The notes beneath the pieces are model-generated. The model did not search any database, had not been told where the DNA came from, and was given only the letters and a program-made list of their open reading frames with translations. The translations under genes and the position numbers were made by a program. From Diplonema papillatum (lineage: Eukaryota; Euglenozoa; Diplonemea; Diplonemida; Diplonemidae), in assembly GCA_030068145.1 (NCBI GenBank), contig JAPJBO010000038.1, positions 423,001 through 487,000 on the forward strand: 64,000 nucleotides of DNA. The letters run 5' to 3'. Below, piece after piece: positions 50,211 to 60,332 of the stretch (position 1 is its first letter; each line of letters opens with the position of its first letter).

Positions 50211-50520
50211 ACCTAAACCCTGCCTGAGGTTCTTAGCCGCGGACCACTGCGACCTACACCTTCTTAGCATCTCCACTGTGAATGGAGGCTGCTAGCGAGA
50301 GTTTCTTTACTCCGTCGACCTGCTCCTGTGCAAAAGAGGCAGAGTAAGTTTGCACACCTTGCGGTACACTCGATGCCGTCGAGGCCGGGCCCGGCACACC
50401 GGGAGTCTTCGACTCCCCGCCTCGTCGCGTCCGCTGCAATCCCATGAGATTGGGCGGACGACCTCAGCTGCGCGTCACGAACGCGCTTACTCCACCGCGA
50501 GCTAGACAGTGTAATCGAGC

Positions 50521-50660
50521 GGAATAGAGTGTAGTAGTTTGGATTAGAATGCAAAGAATTTGTGGCGATAATCTGCATCAGTGTAATCGAGCGTAATAGA
50601 GTGTAGTAGTTTGGATTAGAATGCAAAGAATCTGTGGCGATAATCTGCATCGCCGACTGC
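50521..50660 (-). repeat. Duplicated 3' tail of LINE copy 2
   Basis: A 60-odd bp unit (minus: GCAGATTATCGCCACA, TTTGCATTCTAATCCAAACT, ACTACACTCTATT.CGCTCGA) is present twice in tandem. The tail is rich in ACTAC/ACACT, like the 5' flank of the same insertion at 53058-53098. Confidence 0.7.
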
Positions 50661-50664
50661 GCGG

Positions 50665-51465
50665 TTATCTCTTCGCACGTGAAGTGTCATGCTTTCGCCT
50701 CTTTAGCTCGTCTTGATCGTCGCGCTCAGGCGCGCGTTTGGTGCTTCGCTTCTTCTTCGATTGCTCGTCGAGGTTCATCGGTTGCGCGTCGACTTCTGCT
50801 TTTTCTCGGCGCCTGGGCGATGGTCGTGGCGCATCGACGCGTCCTTTGCGTCTTTTCGGTACCGGCTCCGCCGCGGAGTCTGGTTGCCGCTTCTTCGCTG
50901 GCGTTGGCGCCGTCTTCCCGACCTTCGCTGCTGATGTCGGCGTTGATGTTGCGGGTTCTCGCTCGTCTTCCTCTGCTTCCGGCAGAACGAGCACCACGTT
51001 CTCACGTTTCGCCTGTCTCGGCGCTGGCGCGGGACCCTCCGGCTCCGCCTTCCTCTTCTTCGTTATTGTTTCTTCACCTCTCGCCACGGCCGCCCGGTGG
51101 TGCCCTTTCCTGCAGCAGTGCCCGGGTCTCCTACTCCTCAGGTCGGCGTGTTTCTTACAGCCGTCGCACGTCGGCATGCCATGATCGAGGCATCGGTGGT
51201 GATGGTTGCGACAGCACTCCGCTGTCGTCTTACACGTGGCGCACTGCGTCATCCGGTGCTCGGCACACATTTTTACGGCTAGGCCATCACCCTCCCTGTG
51301 ATGGGCCTGGCAGCACCACGCCACCGACTTGCCCCGGCGCTTGCACACGTCGCACTTCACCTTTTGGTGCCCGGGGCACACCCGCTCACCCCACTTTTCG
51401 TGTCGGGGAATCCCTTCCGGCACGAGTGGAGAAGTGTGCGCTCTGGCAGAACAGCGTGTTGCCAA
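50665..51465 (-). pseudogene. LINE copy 2, C-terminal Cys/His array and basic tail
   Basis: 266 codons: three C-x2-H-x4-C-x2-C...CC...HH modules (about 51080-51381) followed by a Lys/Arg/Pro-rich tail containing DAQPMNLDEQ, KKKRSTKR and KRRKHD. In copy 1 this is fused in frame to the RT polypeptide. Here it is in a different frame from 51500-53035, so a frameshift lies near 51465-51500. Confidence 0.7.
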
Positions 51466-51499
51466 TCAGGAAAAGAGATATCTGGTGATCAAGTGAAAA

Positions 51500-53035
51500 T
51501 CAAACGGGTGGGGGATGTGGCCACGGCAGAAGCGGCCCCACACCTTTCCGCTCAAGCGCTTCCCCGATCGTTTTCAGCATCCGCGCCAACATTCTCGCAC
51601 GGATACACAGCGGCGTCCCACCTGTCGTCGCCACTAAACTGCCCGGTAGATCGAGCCCGGTGTACACTTCGAAGTCTACTGCGAGCTCTGCCGTCGAGAC
51701 GTCACCCGCTACCGACCAGCACATCCCATCCAGCCAATACTGCAGCGCCCGGAACCACCTCTCTCCTGCGACCGCCGTGAAGGTCCCCGGTCCAGCGATC
51801 GCTTCGAAATTCAGCCGGCGCGGGGGGCAGTCGTCAGGGTGCAGTTGTCTCCAGGGGTGGCCGACTGCCCGGTCTCTTCCTTCTCTCTCCAGCCGTCGTC
51901 TCTCTTGCATGACTTCCGCCATGAATGTGTGCAGCACTTCGATGTTGATTCGACTTCCCTTCGGCAGAATCCCGTGTTCTTGCAGGCACGGAGGCCAAGT
52001 CGAGCGATCTGCGTCAACAATTTCGGCATACTGCTGTTGCATTCGGATTCGTTCATACGCCCGGCACTGCCACCAAATGTGGCCCAGAGTTTCTTCCGTC
52101 GCCTCGTCACAGCGTCTGCACAGCCCGTCACCTCCCCACAGCTTGGCAGCATGTGATTCCGTCATCACCGACCCTGCTACGACCTCGGCAACGTCCCGCG
52201 CGGCCGTCAGCGTTGTCGACGCCTTCAGCCCGTAGGCATTCGTCGCGGTGTAGTCGACACCCGCCCGTACCCCTCCGAAGTTTGTGCGCCTCTTCTCGAG
52301 CTCCCCTAGTCGCCAGCCGTGAATCGCCTTTCTCAGGGTGTGCCCTCGCTCCCCCTTACTCTGTCGCACCAGCCTCAGCACATTCCCTGCCTCGTCCTCG
52401 GCGTCGTCGAGATCTTCCGTCCATCGTATACCGAGCTTTTTTGCATGCTCGGCCGCAATACCGATCGGTCCCCATGCGCTGCCGTACGCCCTTCGCACTG
52501 TTGCGACGCGGGCCCTCCATGCCGGCCTCTTTCGGCACACTGCGATCATGCCGAGCGACCGATACGGCAGCACTGTGTAGGGGTCGAGCAAGTGGGCCTT
52601 GTTTAGAATGCCCAACACGGCCTCCTGTGCCCGATGCAGCCTCACCGGGTCCCAGACGCCTCTGAGTAATGCTGCGGTGAACTTCCCCAGCCCCCGCACC
52701 GTCGGAAGCGCGAACTCCGAGCCGTATGTCGCCGCCGGTAAAACTGTCATCGCCGCTAGTCCCGACCTCTGCGTCATCGAGATCGGCAGAGCTCCCAACC
52801 GTTCGGCCTCCTCTGCACGCTGGTCGTAGCGCAGGTCCGTTATCCTGCGTGTTCGCTTCGTGCCGACTAGACACCCAACGATGGTAAGCTCCTCCTTCGT
52901 CGCGATAAGTGCGCCGCCTACCCTCAACTTCGCTTCATACCCCTTCGGCGTCCCAAAAGCAAACGTCTTCGGTATCCCGATCGACATGCCGGTGTTCGAA
53001 CAAAATCTGTCGACTTCCACCAAGGCGTCCTGCAA
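51500..53035 (-). pseudogene. LINE copy 2, RT C-terminal part and zinc knuckle
   Basis: 511 codons starting MQDALVEVDRFCSNTGMSIG, equivalent to LVDEFCALTGMSLNMEKTV in copy 1 just after YADD. It contains LCRRCDEATEETLGHIWWQC (knuckle) and the AVDFEVYTGLDL block. The RT palm and endonuclease are absent, so it cannot be active alone. Confidence 0.75.
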
Positions 53036-53045
53036 GCAGGCTTCC

Positions 53046-53105
53046 CTGAGACGCGAGTGTAGTAGAGTGTAGTAGAGCGTTGTAGAGTGTGATCGAGATT
53101 GACAC
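53046..53105. repeat. GTGTAGTAGA-type microsatellite at LINE copy 2 5' flank
   Basis: GTGTAGTAGAGTGTAGTAGA and GTGTGATCGAGATTG resemble the tail at 50575-50605 (GTGTAATCGAGCGTAATAGA). Either a target with LINE-tail-like sequence or the tail of an older copy. Confidence 0.6.
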
Positions 53106-53784
53106 TAGTATTTTGGGTTCGACCACTGGTGGACCCCTGACTGGCCCATGGGCGACCATGTTGACCACTGTCTGGCCCAAGAAGTGCCAAGCATAAGCAT
53201 ACAAGGGACGGAAACCGCAGGCAAGTGGGCGATGTGCATATGAGACCGGAAGCTCTTGAGATGAAGATGTTCTACATCATGGCAGCAAGCACGGGGACTG
53301 CAGGCGGGTTGGTGGCGAAAAGGGACAGAAAGATCTTCGAGCGACTGTGAGCAGCCTAGCAAGACGGGATGATACATGATGATGAAAAAAGAAGAAGCGC
53401 TAGGCCGCTCGAAAGCACACGAAATCCGCACCTTGCGTTGCAGCACTCCAGCTGAAAGACGAGCTTCTTCCTCGGCTCTTGGCATTCCTCTGCCTTCTTC
53501 TTCACCAGGACAAGTCCCTGGCGGGTCAGCATCCGGTTGCTCCACCGGCTGGTCATGTTGCTTACAGAGGGGCAATTTTCCACGATGTCGAGCATAATCG
53601 TGCTCAAGGCCGCTATCCCGTACCTCGGGGCAAAGGCTTCTGCCGCGTCGTTCAGAACTGTTTTGAAGAGCCAATTCCTCCTGGCCGCGGCGTAAGCGCC
53701 GTCCCTCGCTTTCGATCCCTCCCTGGATCGCCTTGACGAACGCAACACCCTGTGTTCAACACAGAGTGCGCCGTGCGCCCCCTC
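53106..53784 (-). CDS. Possible minus-strand coding exon, unknown protein
   Basis: Within 53356-53748 the minus frame reads DGAYAAARRNWLFKTVLNDA, APRYGIAALSTIMLDIVENC and KLVFQLECCNARCGFRV. This has a protein-like balance of residues, unlike the other frames. No family is recognised and no splice sites are convincing. It abuts the left end of YR element 2, which may have interrupted it. The part 53106-53355 shows nothing. Confidence 0.3.
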
Positions 53785-53931
53785 GTTTTTTTTTGTCGTA
53801 TAAGATCGCAGATCTTAGAAGAGAGATTAATATATCCGACGAATACCTAACACTCGTTACAGGTTGAATAACCCCGTCGCTATCCCGAAAACATCGTAAC
53901 TTCACCCCTCGCTTGCCCACACTTGGAAAAC

Positions 53932-54756
53932 ATGCCAAAGACGGTGACGGAAGAATACCTGTCCAGCCTGAAGCTGGTAGAGCTGCGAGCGGTCGCCGCG
54001 GAGCTCGGCGTCGAGGTCAGGGGCCTGCGGTCCAAGGCGGAAGTCAAGGCGCGCCTCATAGAAAAGAAGGAAGGCGCCCCCCTCGAGGACAGCGACGACG
54101 AATCCACCGGAGAGGACTCTGAAGATGGCGTTGGGCAGGCACCTGAAACGGGGGCGAGCAACCCGGGCGCAGGGGCACACCTGGCACGCGGGACCGAGGC
54201 GAGCGAAGGACTGCGCGCGCCCCCCCCACTCCACCCCGAGCCCCAATGGCACACCAGGCCTCCGTTCTCGGAGGGGGAGCTGGCAGACCCAACGGAGTGG
54301 CTGCGCGACCCGTGGCGGGCGTTTGAAGAAGCGAAGCGGGTTTGGGGCCCATCGACCCTGAGGGCGGCGAGTGCCAAGCGCGAAGTGACGCGCGCCTTCG
54401 AGGTGATCCGGCAGCTGGTCCCACGGATACAGGACCCTGCTATACAGGACACCGTCGCCGGCCTCATCCGGGACGCCATCACACGGAGGTGGAACCCGAG
54501 GGCGCTGGCGGCGGCTGAGCAGCGCCAGAAGTGGGCCGACTTCCCGTCGGAGATTGTCGAGCTCAGAGAGGAGTACGACAAGGAGGTCAAAAAGACGAAA
54601 CCCCGCTTCCGGTCCAGGGGCCCCGAGTCTCGTGTACGGCAGGGCGGCAAGGGGTACCGCGGAAGCAGCGCCCACCGAGACGCTCCTTTTCGAGGTGACA
54701 GCCGAAAAGGCGGGAAGAAAGGGGGGTGGCCCTCCGGTAAGGGAAATCGGTGGTGA
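53932..54756 (+). CDS. gag-like protein of YR element 2 with SAP-like N-terminus
   Basis: Starts MPKTVTEEYLSSLKLVELRA. Residues about 8-45 (LKLVELRAVAAELGVEVRGL, then SKAEVKARLIEKKE) fit the SAP two-helix motif that binds DNA. The remainder is acidic, then helical, then Arg/Gly-rich at the end (RKGGKKGGWPSGKGNRW), which suits nucleic-acid binding. It overlaps the recombinase frame. Confidence 0.6.
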   Translation: MPKTVTEEYLSSLKLVELRAVAAELGVEVRGLRSKAEVKARLIEKKEGAPLEDSDDESTGEDSEDGVGQAPETGASNPGAGAHLARGTEASEGLRAPPPLHPEPQWHTRPPFSEGELADPTEWLRDPWRAFEEAKRVWGPSTLRAASAKREVTRAFEVIRQLVPRIQDPAIQDTVAGLIRDAITRRWNPRALAAAEQRQKWADFPSEIVELREEYDKEVKKTKPRFRSRGPESRVRQGGKGYRGSSAHRDAPFRGDSRKGGKKGGWPSGKGNRW

Positions 54757-54839
54757 TGGTTACCCCTTCGCAAGCGACGTCCCGCTGCGTCCCCGAAGCC
54801 GCAGCGCCCCACGTCCGGGACGGCCGCTGAGAAGGTTCG

Positions 54840-55678
54840 GAGACGTGACGCGGGAGCGAATCACCGACGCCCTCCACCGCATCTACAGCGCGTCGTACGC
54901 GGAAGCGACGTGGCGAAACATGCGGTACTCGGCCTCCAAATGGGCCAGATTCGTTGCGAAGGCCCAGCTGCAGAGTCACCCGCACGCGGATCAGCTCCTG
55001 GCGTTCATCGGGTGGTGCCACGCCGAAGGGCTGAAGCCCTCGTCGATCCTCACGGAAGTGGCCAACGTGCGGGCGACTCTTCGGCTGGAAGGAGTTGTGC
55101 TCAGCGACCACCGCCTCACGATGGCTTTGAGGGGTCTCGCCAAGCTCAAAACCGGAGAGGTGCGGCAAGCGAGGCCGATATCGAAGGAGACGCTGTATCG
55201 GACGGTGGACGAGCTAACGACGGTCGACCCCCAGGCCGCTGTGGTTCTCGCGGTCGCGTGGCTGACGGCGTCGAGAGTGGGAGATGTGAGGAGACAGCGC
55301 GTAGGCTCAATGTCGTGCACAGCGGAAGGCGTTCTCGAGGTAAAATGGACCGACAGAAAAGACTGGCGAAACGTCGGTATCGTGACGCAAGTCTGGACAG
55401 GGAGGCTACAGCCGCTCATAGCTTCCTACCTATTTCGAAGGCCGACGGACGAGTCCCTAGGCGGTGTCAGGACGACTGCCCAGTACGCGGCACTTCTGCC
55501 GCGGGGCCACACGGCGCACTCCATCCGGAGGGGAGCCGCACGACACGCCCTCACGGCCGCCGACCCCGAGTCGGTCCGGACCCTGACCCTCCATGCGACC
55601 CTGATGGGCCTGATCCGCTACGCCCCCAACTGCCACGTCCGAACGCAACTCCACGCGTCAACGGCCTTGACCGAATAG
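54840..55678 (+). CDS. Tyrosine recombinase of YR element 2
   Basis: An N-terminal SAM-like core-binding part (ITDALHRIYSASYAEATWRN) is followed by the catalytic part: TASRVGDVRR (Arg box), HTAHSIRRGAARHAL (H-x-x-R box) and a C-terminal TLHATLMGLIRYAP segment with the expected His and Tyr. It lies between gag and RT as in element 1. Confidence 0.75.
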
Positions 55679-55878
55679 CAAAGGGAGAGGAGTTTGCCTC
55701 CCTTCTTCACGATGACACTGCCGTGAAGCCGTCGCTGAGCAACGCCGTCTTGCTCTGGGATCTGAACGCGAGGAAGAGCACGACACCACGATCACGGGCC
55801 GAGTGCCGAGGAATGCCCCCATCGTTGAGATGCGGGTTTTACGGTCGCAAAGAAGACGCCTGACGAGGGCCGTCTGAT

Positions 55879-57045
55879 ATGCTGGCCGAAGGCGCTGAAC
55901 GAGCACCCGACCCGCGATCCGAGCCCCGCGACGATTTTGCCCTCGCGAGAGGAGGTGTGGGAGACGATACGCATGTCAACCATGGGCATCGAAGTAGACG
56001 CTGTGAGCTTCTTCCACGCGTTTCCGATGCACCCCTCGATATCGAGGGCTTTCGGCATGCGGCTCCCAGTGCACGGAAAAAGGGTACTGAAGGTGATGCC
56101 CATGGGCTGGGACAAATCGATGGGAATTGCGACGACTCTGGCCGATCTGCTGGCGCAGGCGGTCAAGCAGAGGTGCCCGGCGGGACGCGTTACACCCTGG
56201 GTCGACAATTTCTTCCTGTCGGCTCCGGATTCCCGCACGATGCGGTCCACTTGGGAGGCGTGGAAGGAAGCATCGAGCTACATCGGTCTGAAGACGAAAG
56301 ACGAGAAGTACACCCCACGATCGCGCTGGGACTAGACGTCAACCTTGCAGAGAATCTTGTTCGGGCGCCCCCGAAGGTAGTCGGCGCACTCGGCGACACG
56401 ATTTCAGAGGCAGAACGCATGTGCACGTACCGAGGAGCCTACCGGATCTTGGGGTCCATAAACTTTTACATGTACTTCCTGGGGGTTGACGCCTGGGACT
56501 TCCCAACCCTCTCGCGTTTTCAATCGCGTTTCGGCAGGCTTCTAGCCGAACAACCAGCACTCTGGGACACAATTTGCCTTCTTTGGCCCTCATTCTTGTC
56601 CGCGCTTCGAGCCGTCACGAAAAGAATAAGCCGGTGGCAATCTGTACCGAAAAGAGCGGGAGGGCCCACGTACCTTCTCTACACGGACGCTTCCCTGTCC
56701 GGCTGGGGCATCCTCGCCTCGGGGTTCTTTGCCGAAGGGGGATCCTGGAGCACCTCCCAGTCGAAGGAGCCAATTCACAGGCTGGAGGCCCGTGCGCTGT
56801 TGAAGGGCGTAGAGCGCATCTCCCCACTGCTCCCATGGGGGGCCACCATCAGGGCGATGGTAGATAACACCGTGTGTGTTCACTCTGTAGCCCGGGGACG
56901 GTGCCGCGATTTTCTCACGGCTGAAGTGCTGAGGGCGGCGAAACAGACAGCCGGCCATAGAGGGCAGCGTCTAGAGCTGAGATATGTGTCCACGCTGGAA
57001 CAGCTCGCCGACCCTCTCTCGCGCGGGAAGCCCGCGCGCCTTTGA
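55879..57045 (+). CDS. RT-RNase H region of YR element 2
   Basis: RT text includes VDAVSFFHAFPMHPS, VMPMGWDKSMGIA and TPWVDNFFLS. RNase H has LLYTDASLSGWG near 56680, a VDNTVCVHSVARG block near 56860 and LADPLSRG at the end. The domains occur in more than one frame. Confidence 0.65.
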   Translation: MLAEGAERAPDPRSEPRDDFALARGGVGDDTHVNHGHRSRRCELLPRVSDAPLDIEGFRHAAPSARKKGTEGDAHGLGQIDGNCDDSGRSAGAGGQAEVPGGTRYTLGRQFLPVGSGFPHDAVHLGGVEGSIELHRSEDERREVHPTIALGLDVNLAENLVRAPPKVVGALGDTISEAERMCTYRGAYRILGSINFYMYFLGVDAWDFPTLSRFQSRFGRLLAEQPALWDTICLLWPSFLSALRAVTKRISRWQSVPKRAGGPTYLLYTDASLSGWGILASGFFAEGGSWSTSQSKEPIHRLEARALLKGVERISPLLPWGATIRAMVDNTVCVHSVARGRCRDFLTAEVLRAAKQTAGHRGQRLELRYVSTLEQLADPLSRGKPARL

Positions 57046-57239
57046 ATGCGAGAGCCCAGGACACAGCTTTATTTTTACGTTAATCAAGTACTGCAGCGAC
57101 TCCGCGCATAAGAAGACGATTGTGACAAACACACCGAATCACTGCTTGACCTTTCTACTTTCGATTTATGCATCACCCGCGACGGTGAAGACGAAGCAGC
57201 AGACGGAGCCAGTATACGCAGTAGGAGGAGGATGTATTA

Positions 57240-57375
57240 TTTGTAAAAGCACCCGCTTTGTAGGAAATGCTTGAGGAGACTGCCAGTTGCGATAGATAAA
57301 AGGAGGTAAATGTGCTGTAGCCCACACGGAACACAGGTAAATCTGGGTTTAGTGACGGGCGTAAGCGTTCAACAT
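57240..57375 (+). repeat. Solo terminal repeat of YR element 1 type
   Basis: TTGTAAAAGCACCCGCTTTG to GACGGGCGTAAGCGTTCAAC, with more substitutions than the other copies. It lies about 195 bp after the RT-RNase H stop of element 2 but belongs to the other repeat type. Confidence 0.75.
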
Positions 57376-57659
57376 TTTTTTTTTGAAGAAGTTCGTGGCA
57401 TATACACGAGAATCTCTGCATGACCTTTCTATGAAACGCACCCCAATCTTGCATCACGCAGCAGAAAGGACGAGAGACAGCGAGTACGGAGCAGCGTGCC
57501 GGGCGAGGAGGAGAGTATTATAATTGAGCAATTTACCTTACAGCCAGCAGGTATAAGGTAAAATGAGGAGAGTATTTTAATTGAAATTCCCTTATAGCCA
57601 GCAAAAACAAATTTTTAATTCCCTTCGAGCCAGCAAAACAAATTCTATTCCCTTGTTGG
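57376..57659. other. AT-rich spacer with short repeats
   Basis: GAGGAGAGTATT..AATTGA and CCAGCAAAACAAATT-like units recur within 57505-57655. No coding. Confidence 0.5.
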
Positions 57660-57895
57660 CAGCATATAGAGGTGTCATGGGGGAGCCTTCACGAGGCGAC
57701 GCTGTTGACCGCGCCTTCATTGAGCTGCGGTCGCCGATCCCCCAACCGCCAGCATCATGTACTTGACGCGACGCGGTACGAAGTGTGACCGCACCGCTCC
57801 GTGAAGAAGAGAAAAGTAAAGCAAGACCTGCCCCCTGCGCCTGCTGTCTCCCGCTACTTCGGCAGACGACACATACTACTACTACTTTAAGTATA
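57660..57895 (+). mobile_element. SINE-like repeat, copy 5
   Basis: Begins AGAGGTGTCATGGGGGAGCC, shares ACGAGGCGACGCTGTTGACC with subfamily B, and ends CAGACGACACATACTACTAC. The middle is deleted relative to copies 4 and 6. Confidence 0.6.
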
Positions 57896-58165
57896 GAGCT
57901 GTAGGACAACAAACGGAGGCTGGTCCTTAGCCTTTTGAGTGGGAAACATCGGGAACATAAATGTACCTAGCCATCCTTTAGCTCCGTAAGGTCGGGAGGA
58001 GGAACGGTTTCCGGGGTGCCTTGTTGTCGGCTCCGGTTAGAAGTCCGGGCGATTGAAGCGCGGCTTTCTCCTTCATTTGTAGGCACCTCGTGTACTCCCG
58101 TACGTACTGTCTCCGCCACGGGATCCGAGGGTGAACACAAACCGTCTCTGCATCGGCCCGAAACT
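57896..58165. other. Unassigned spacer
   Basis: No recognised features. Confidence 0.4.
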
Positions 58166-58480
58166 GGATGTGAATTTGTTGCATTTGTAGGATTGTCAGG
58201 CCTTCGACTACCCTGAGCAACGCTATGCGCACTCCGTGTCTACGTCACAGCAGATGGAACGCGTTTGTTGCTAAGAGTGGGTGTCGTTGTGGCCTCCCGG
58301 CCGGAGCCATCGTTGGATGACCCCTCGTTTCTTCGCGTTTGCGACGGTTGGCGCGCCGGGTGGACGCAGCCGGGGGCTGCGTTGCATTGGGCGGCGTTCG
58401 CCGGGCGGAGGTGCTGGCCCGGAGTAGAGGCGTTGGCAGTTGAGTGCGCCGGCGCCGCCGCGCTTGGGGGGGGTGGTGCG
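58166..58480 (+). repeat. Dispersed repeat, second copy of 7590-8135
   Basis: TTTGTTGCATTTGTAGGATT, AGGCCTTCGACTACCCTGAG and GGACGCAGCCGGGGGCTGCG in the same order as at 7590, with internal deletions. Confidence 0.75.
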
Positions 58481-58785
58481 TGGGACGGAAGGGTCCTCCG
58501 CAGCACGCCGCCGCAGCGGCGCCGCGCGATCGATCGTTGGTGAGTCTCCCAGGCCGGAGCCGGAGGATGCCTCGCTCGTCTCCCCGCGTTTGCGTCGGAG
58601 CCGCGCGTCGGGGCGCTGCCGGTGCCGGTTGCGGTCTTGCGATTCATCGAGGGAATTTCACAAGGCATTCCGAACGAACTTCAGGTTCCTTTGGGCTGGC
58701 TGGCGGGAAAAATCTTTGTGAGTGACCTCCTGGGATAGCCTATTCTCTCACACATGGTGGCTATCTCGGGAGGCTACCCCATCGT
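58481..58785. other. GC-rich spacer
   Basis: GC-rich text extending the 58166 repeat, then CCGAGATAGCCACC-like inverted text (GGGATAGCCTATTCTC / GGTGGCTATCTCGGGAGG) near 58730-58775. No coding. Confidence 0.4.
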
Positions 58786-59186
58786 ACGTTAGACCCTTGT
58801 TTTTCCCCCTTTTCTGTATTCCAGTGAAACTTGCAGTAGCAGCATTCTCCTAATGCAGGAGTGAGTAGCCGACGGAGAATTCCTGCCGGTAGCGCAGGTG
58901 CCTCGTTCTCGTCGGCGTCGTCTGGTCGGTCTCCCGCCCGGTGGTGGCCACTCCGGCAGCACACGGAGGCATTGGCGCAGCCGCCGCAACGCGTCAGGTG
59001 CTGCGCTCCGCAGCACTGCGTGAGGACACCGTCACCGGGCTCGTGGTGGTCCCGGCAACACTGCTCCGGCGTGCGCTGTGAGCTCGAAGCGCATAGCGGA
59101 CACTTCTTCTTCGCGCACTTGTCACAGACCTGAAAACGCCCTCGCGTCATGGCCTGCGACGCAGCACCGGCCTCCGCAACCCCCAC
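58761..59186 (-). pseudogene. LINE copy 3, Cys/His modules
   Basis: Two modules: VCDKCAKKKCPLC...QCCRDHH and CCGAQHLTRCGGCANASVCC followed by RSGHH. The tail after them is short and not basic, unlike copies 1 and 2. Confidence 0.65.
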
Positions 59187-60235
59187 TTCTGAGCGCGCTC
59201 AGCGCGTAGAACCGAGTCGTACTGCGGGAAACACGTCCCTACCCCACACTTGGCTTGTCAGCCCACCGACGGGCAGCGTGGCACAGGCCTCCAGGACAGC
59301 CGCCGTTTCCGTGCTCGCCGCGAAGACGGGACGTACTTGCAGCCCGCCGATCAGCCGCGGCACACCGAGCGTGTGGAGGCTCTTCAGCCTCTCCAGTCTC
59401 GCCGTCGGCAGCAGCGAGGGCAGCTTCAGAGTCTCGCATAGGCGGCACAATACCGCGAGCATCGCTCCTAGCCGCTGACCCCGTTCTGCCACCGATACGG
59501 GGCCAGCGGGGCGGTGCTGAACCTTCGGCCTCTTGGGGCAGTGCTTGACATCCATTCCTGTGAACAGCTCGAAGTCCAGAGCGAGCTCGATGTTGGAGAC
59601 CCCTTCAAAGGTGGTCCACCGCAGCGTTGCGCGCCAAAGTTCCGTTTCCGCGGCGCATCCGGGAGGTCGTTGTACCGAAATCTGTGGGCGGTCGCCTGTG
59701 CGGAGGCGGCGAGCACCCAGGCGTGGCGCGGACTTCCAGCGCGCAAGGCTCGCTTCAGTCCTGGCCGCAAGGATCGTTCCCATCATGCGATGCAGGGCCG
59801 TGGCATCAACATACAGTCCCACGGTGATGACACGGTGCACCCGAGTGCAGGAGGGCCAGCGTGAGCGGTCAGCCCGCATGAGGGCCGCGAAGCAGTCCAT
59901 TCTCCGGATGTTGCCGTACGCGGGGCATGCCCACCACAGGTGCTCCGCAGTCCCGCAGCTCGCAGTCGGGGCAGTCACGGCTACAGGCCCGGGGCGCTTT
60001 CGCTGCTCGAGGCCACCTCGTCGAAGGCATCAGCATCAGCTGATGCGGTCCGATCGTCTTCGTCGCCCGAGGAGGGTCCGGAGGACCCTTCAGCAGAGGA
60101 GGACGCGGCGGGGGACGCGGCCGAAGCGCCACCGCTGTCGCCGGAGTCGCCCCGGTGGCCTCCGTTGCCGTGGTCGTAAGGGCCTTCCGCAGCGCTGCAC
60201 TCGCCGTCGTTCGGCGGCGTTCCTCGTTGGTGCGC
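58790..60235 (-). mobile_element. LINE copy 3, 5'-truncated and decayed
   Basis: Minus strand from about 60235 (VRTNEERRRTTASAALRKAL) through the knuckle, the NIELALDFELFTGMDV block and two Cys/His modules to about 58800. Compared with copy 1, the RT and endonuclease are missing and the third Cys/His module is absent. At least one frameshift falls within the knuckle, since CPDCE and EHLWWAC are in different frames. Confidence 0.7.
59199..59978 (-). pseudogene. LINE copy 3, segment from knuckle to before Cys/His modules
   Basis: Reads CGTAEHLWWACPAYGNIRR (second half of knuckle), RADRSRWPSCTRVHRVI (cf. ADRSTWPPCLQEHGIL in copy 2) and NIELALDFELFTGMDVKHC (cf. AELAVDFEVYTGLDL). It stops before the Cys/His modules, which are in another frame. 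Confidence 0.7.
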
Positions 60236-60300
60236 ACGAGCGCCAACATCTCCTTCAAGTTGAGCGTCCGGTCCCGCGAACACGCTTTGTCGTCCGTTCG
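60115..60300 (-). mobile_element. Chimeric junction: LINE fragment joined to YR-element RNase H fragment
   Basis: Sequence equal to 43505-43624 (LINE) is joined at about 60236 directly to sequence equal to 44208-44275 (RNase H relic, LNLKEMLAL). In unit A these are about 590 bp apart, so the 60-kb unit carries a deletion that removed inverted-repeat arm B and part of the relic. Confidence 0.65.
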
Positions 60301-60305
60301 CGATC

Positions 60306-60332
60306 GTGGAGCACGCGCTCCGCGTGCTCCAC
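60306..60332. repeat. Perfect 12-bp hairpin with 3-nt loop
   Basis: GTGGAGCACGCG, loop CTC, then the exact complement. It is absent from the corresponding place in unit A. Confidence 0.8.

Larger units (their letters stand above)
50661..53045 (-). mobile_element. LINE copy 2, 5'-truncated
   Basis: Minus-strand insertion starting just after the RT YADD box and running through the thumb, the C-x2-C-x9-H-x4-C knuckle, the AELAVDFEVYTGLDL block, the triple Cys/His module and a basic tail. Same family as copy 1 but a different subfamily by sequence. 5' truncation is typical of target-primed reverse transcription. Confidence 0.8.
53785..57240 (+). mobile_element. YR retrotransposon element 2, nearly whole
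   Basis: Left terminal repeat (about 53785-53935), then gag, tyrosine recombinase and RT-RNase H in that order, ending at 57045. Sequence differs widely from element 1, so two lineages coexist. A solo copy of its terminal repeat is at 17117-17250; a matching right-hand repeat was not found within the next kilobase. It looks nearly whole, with about one or two interruptions. Confidence 0.7.
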
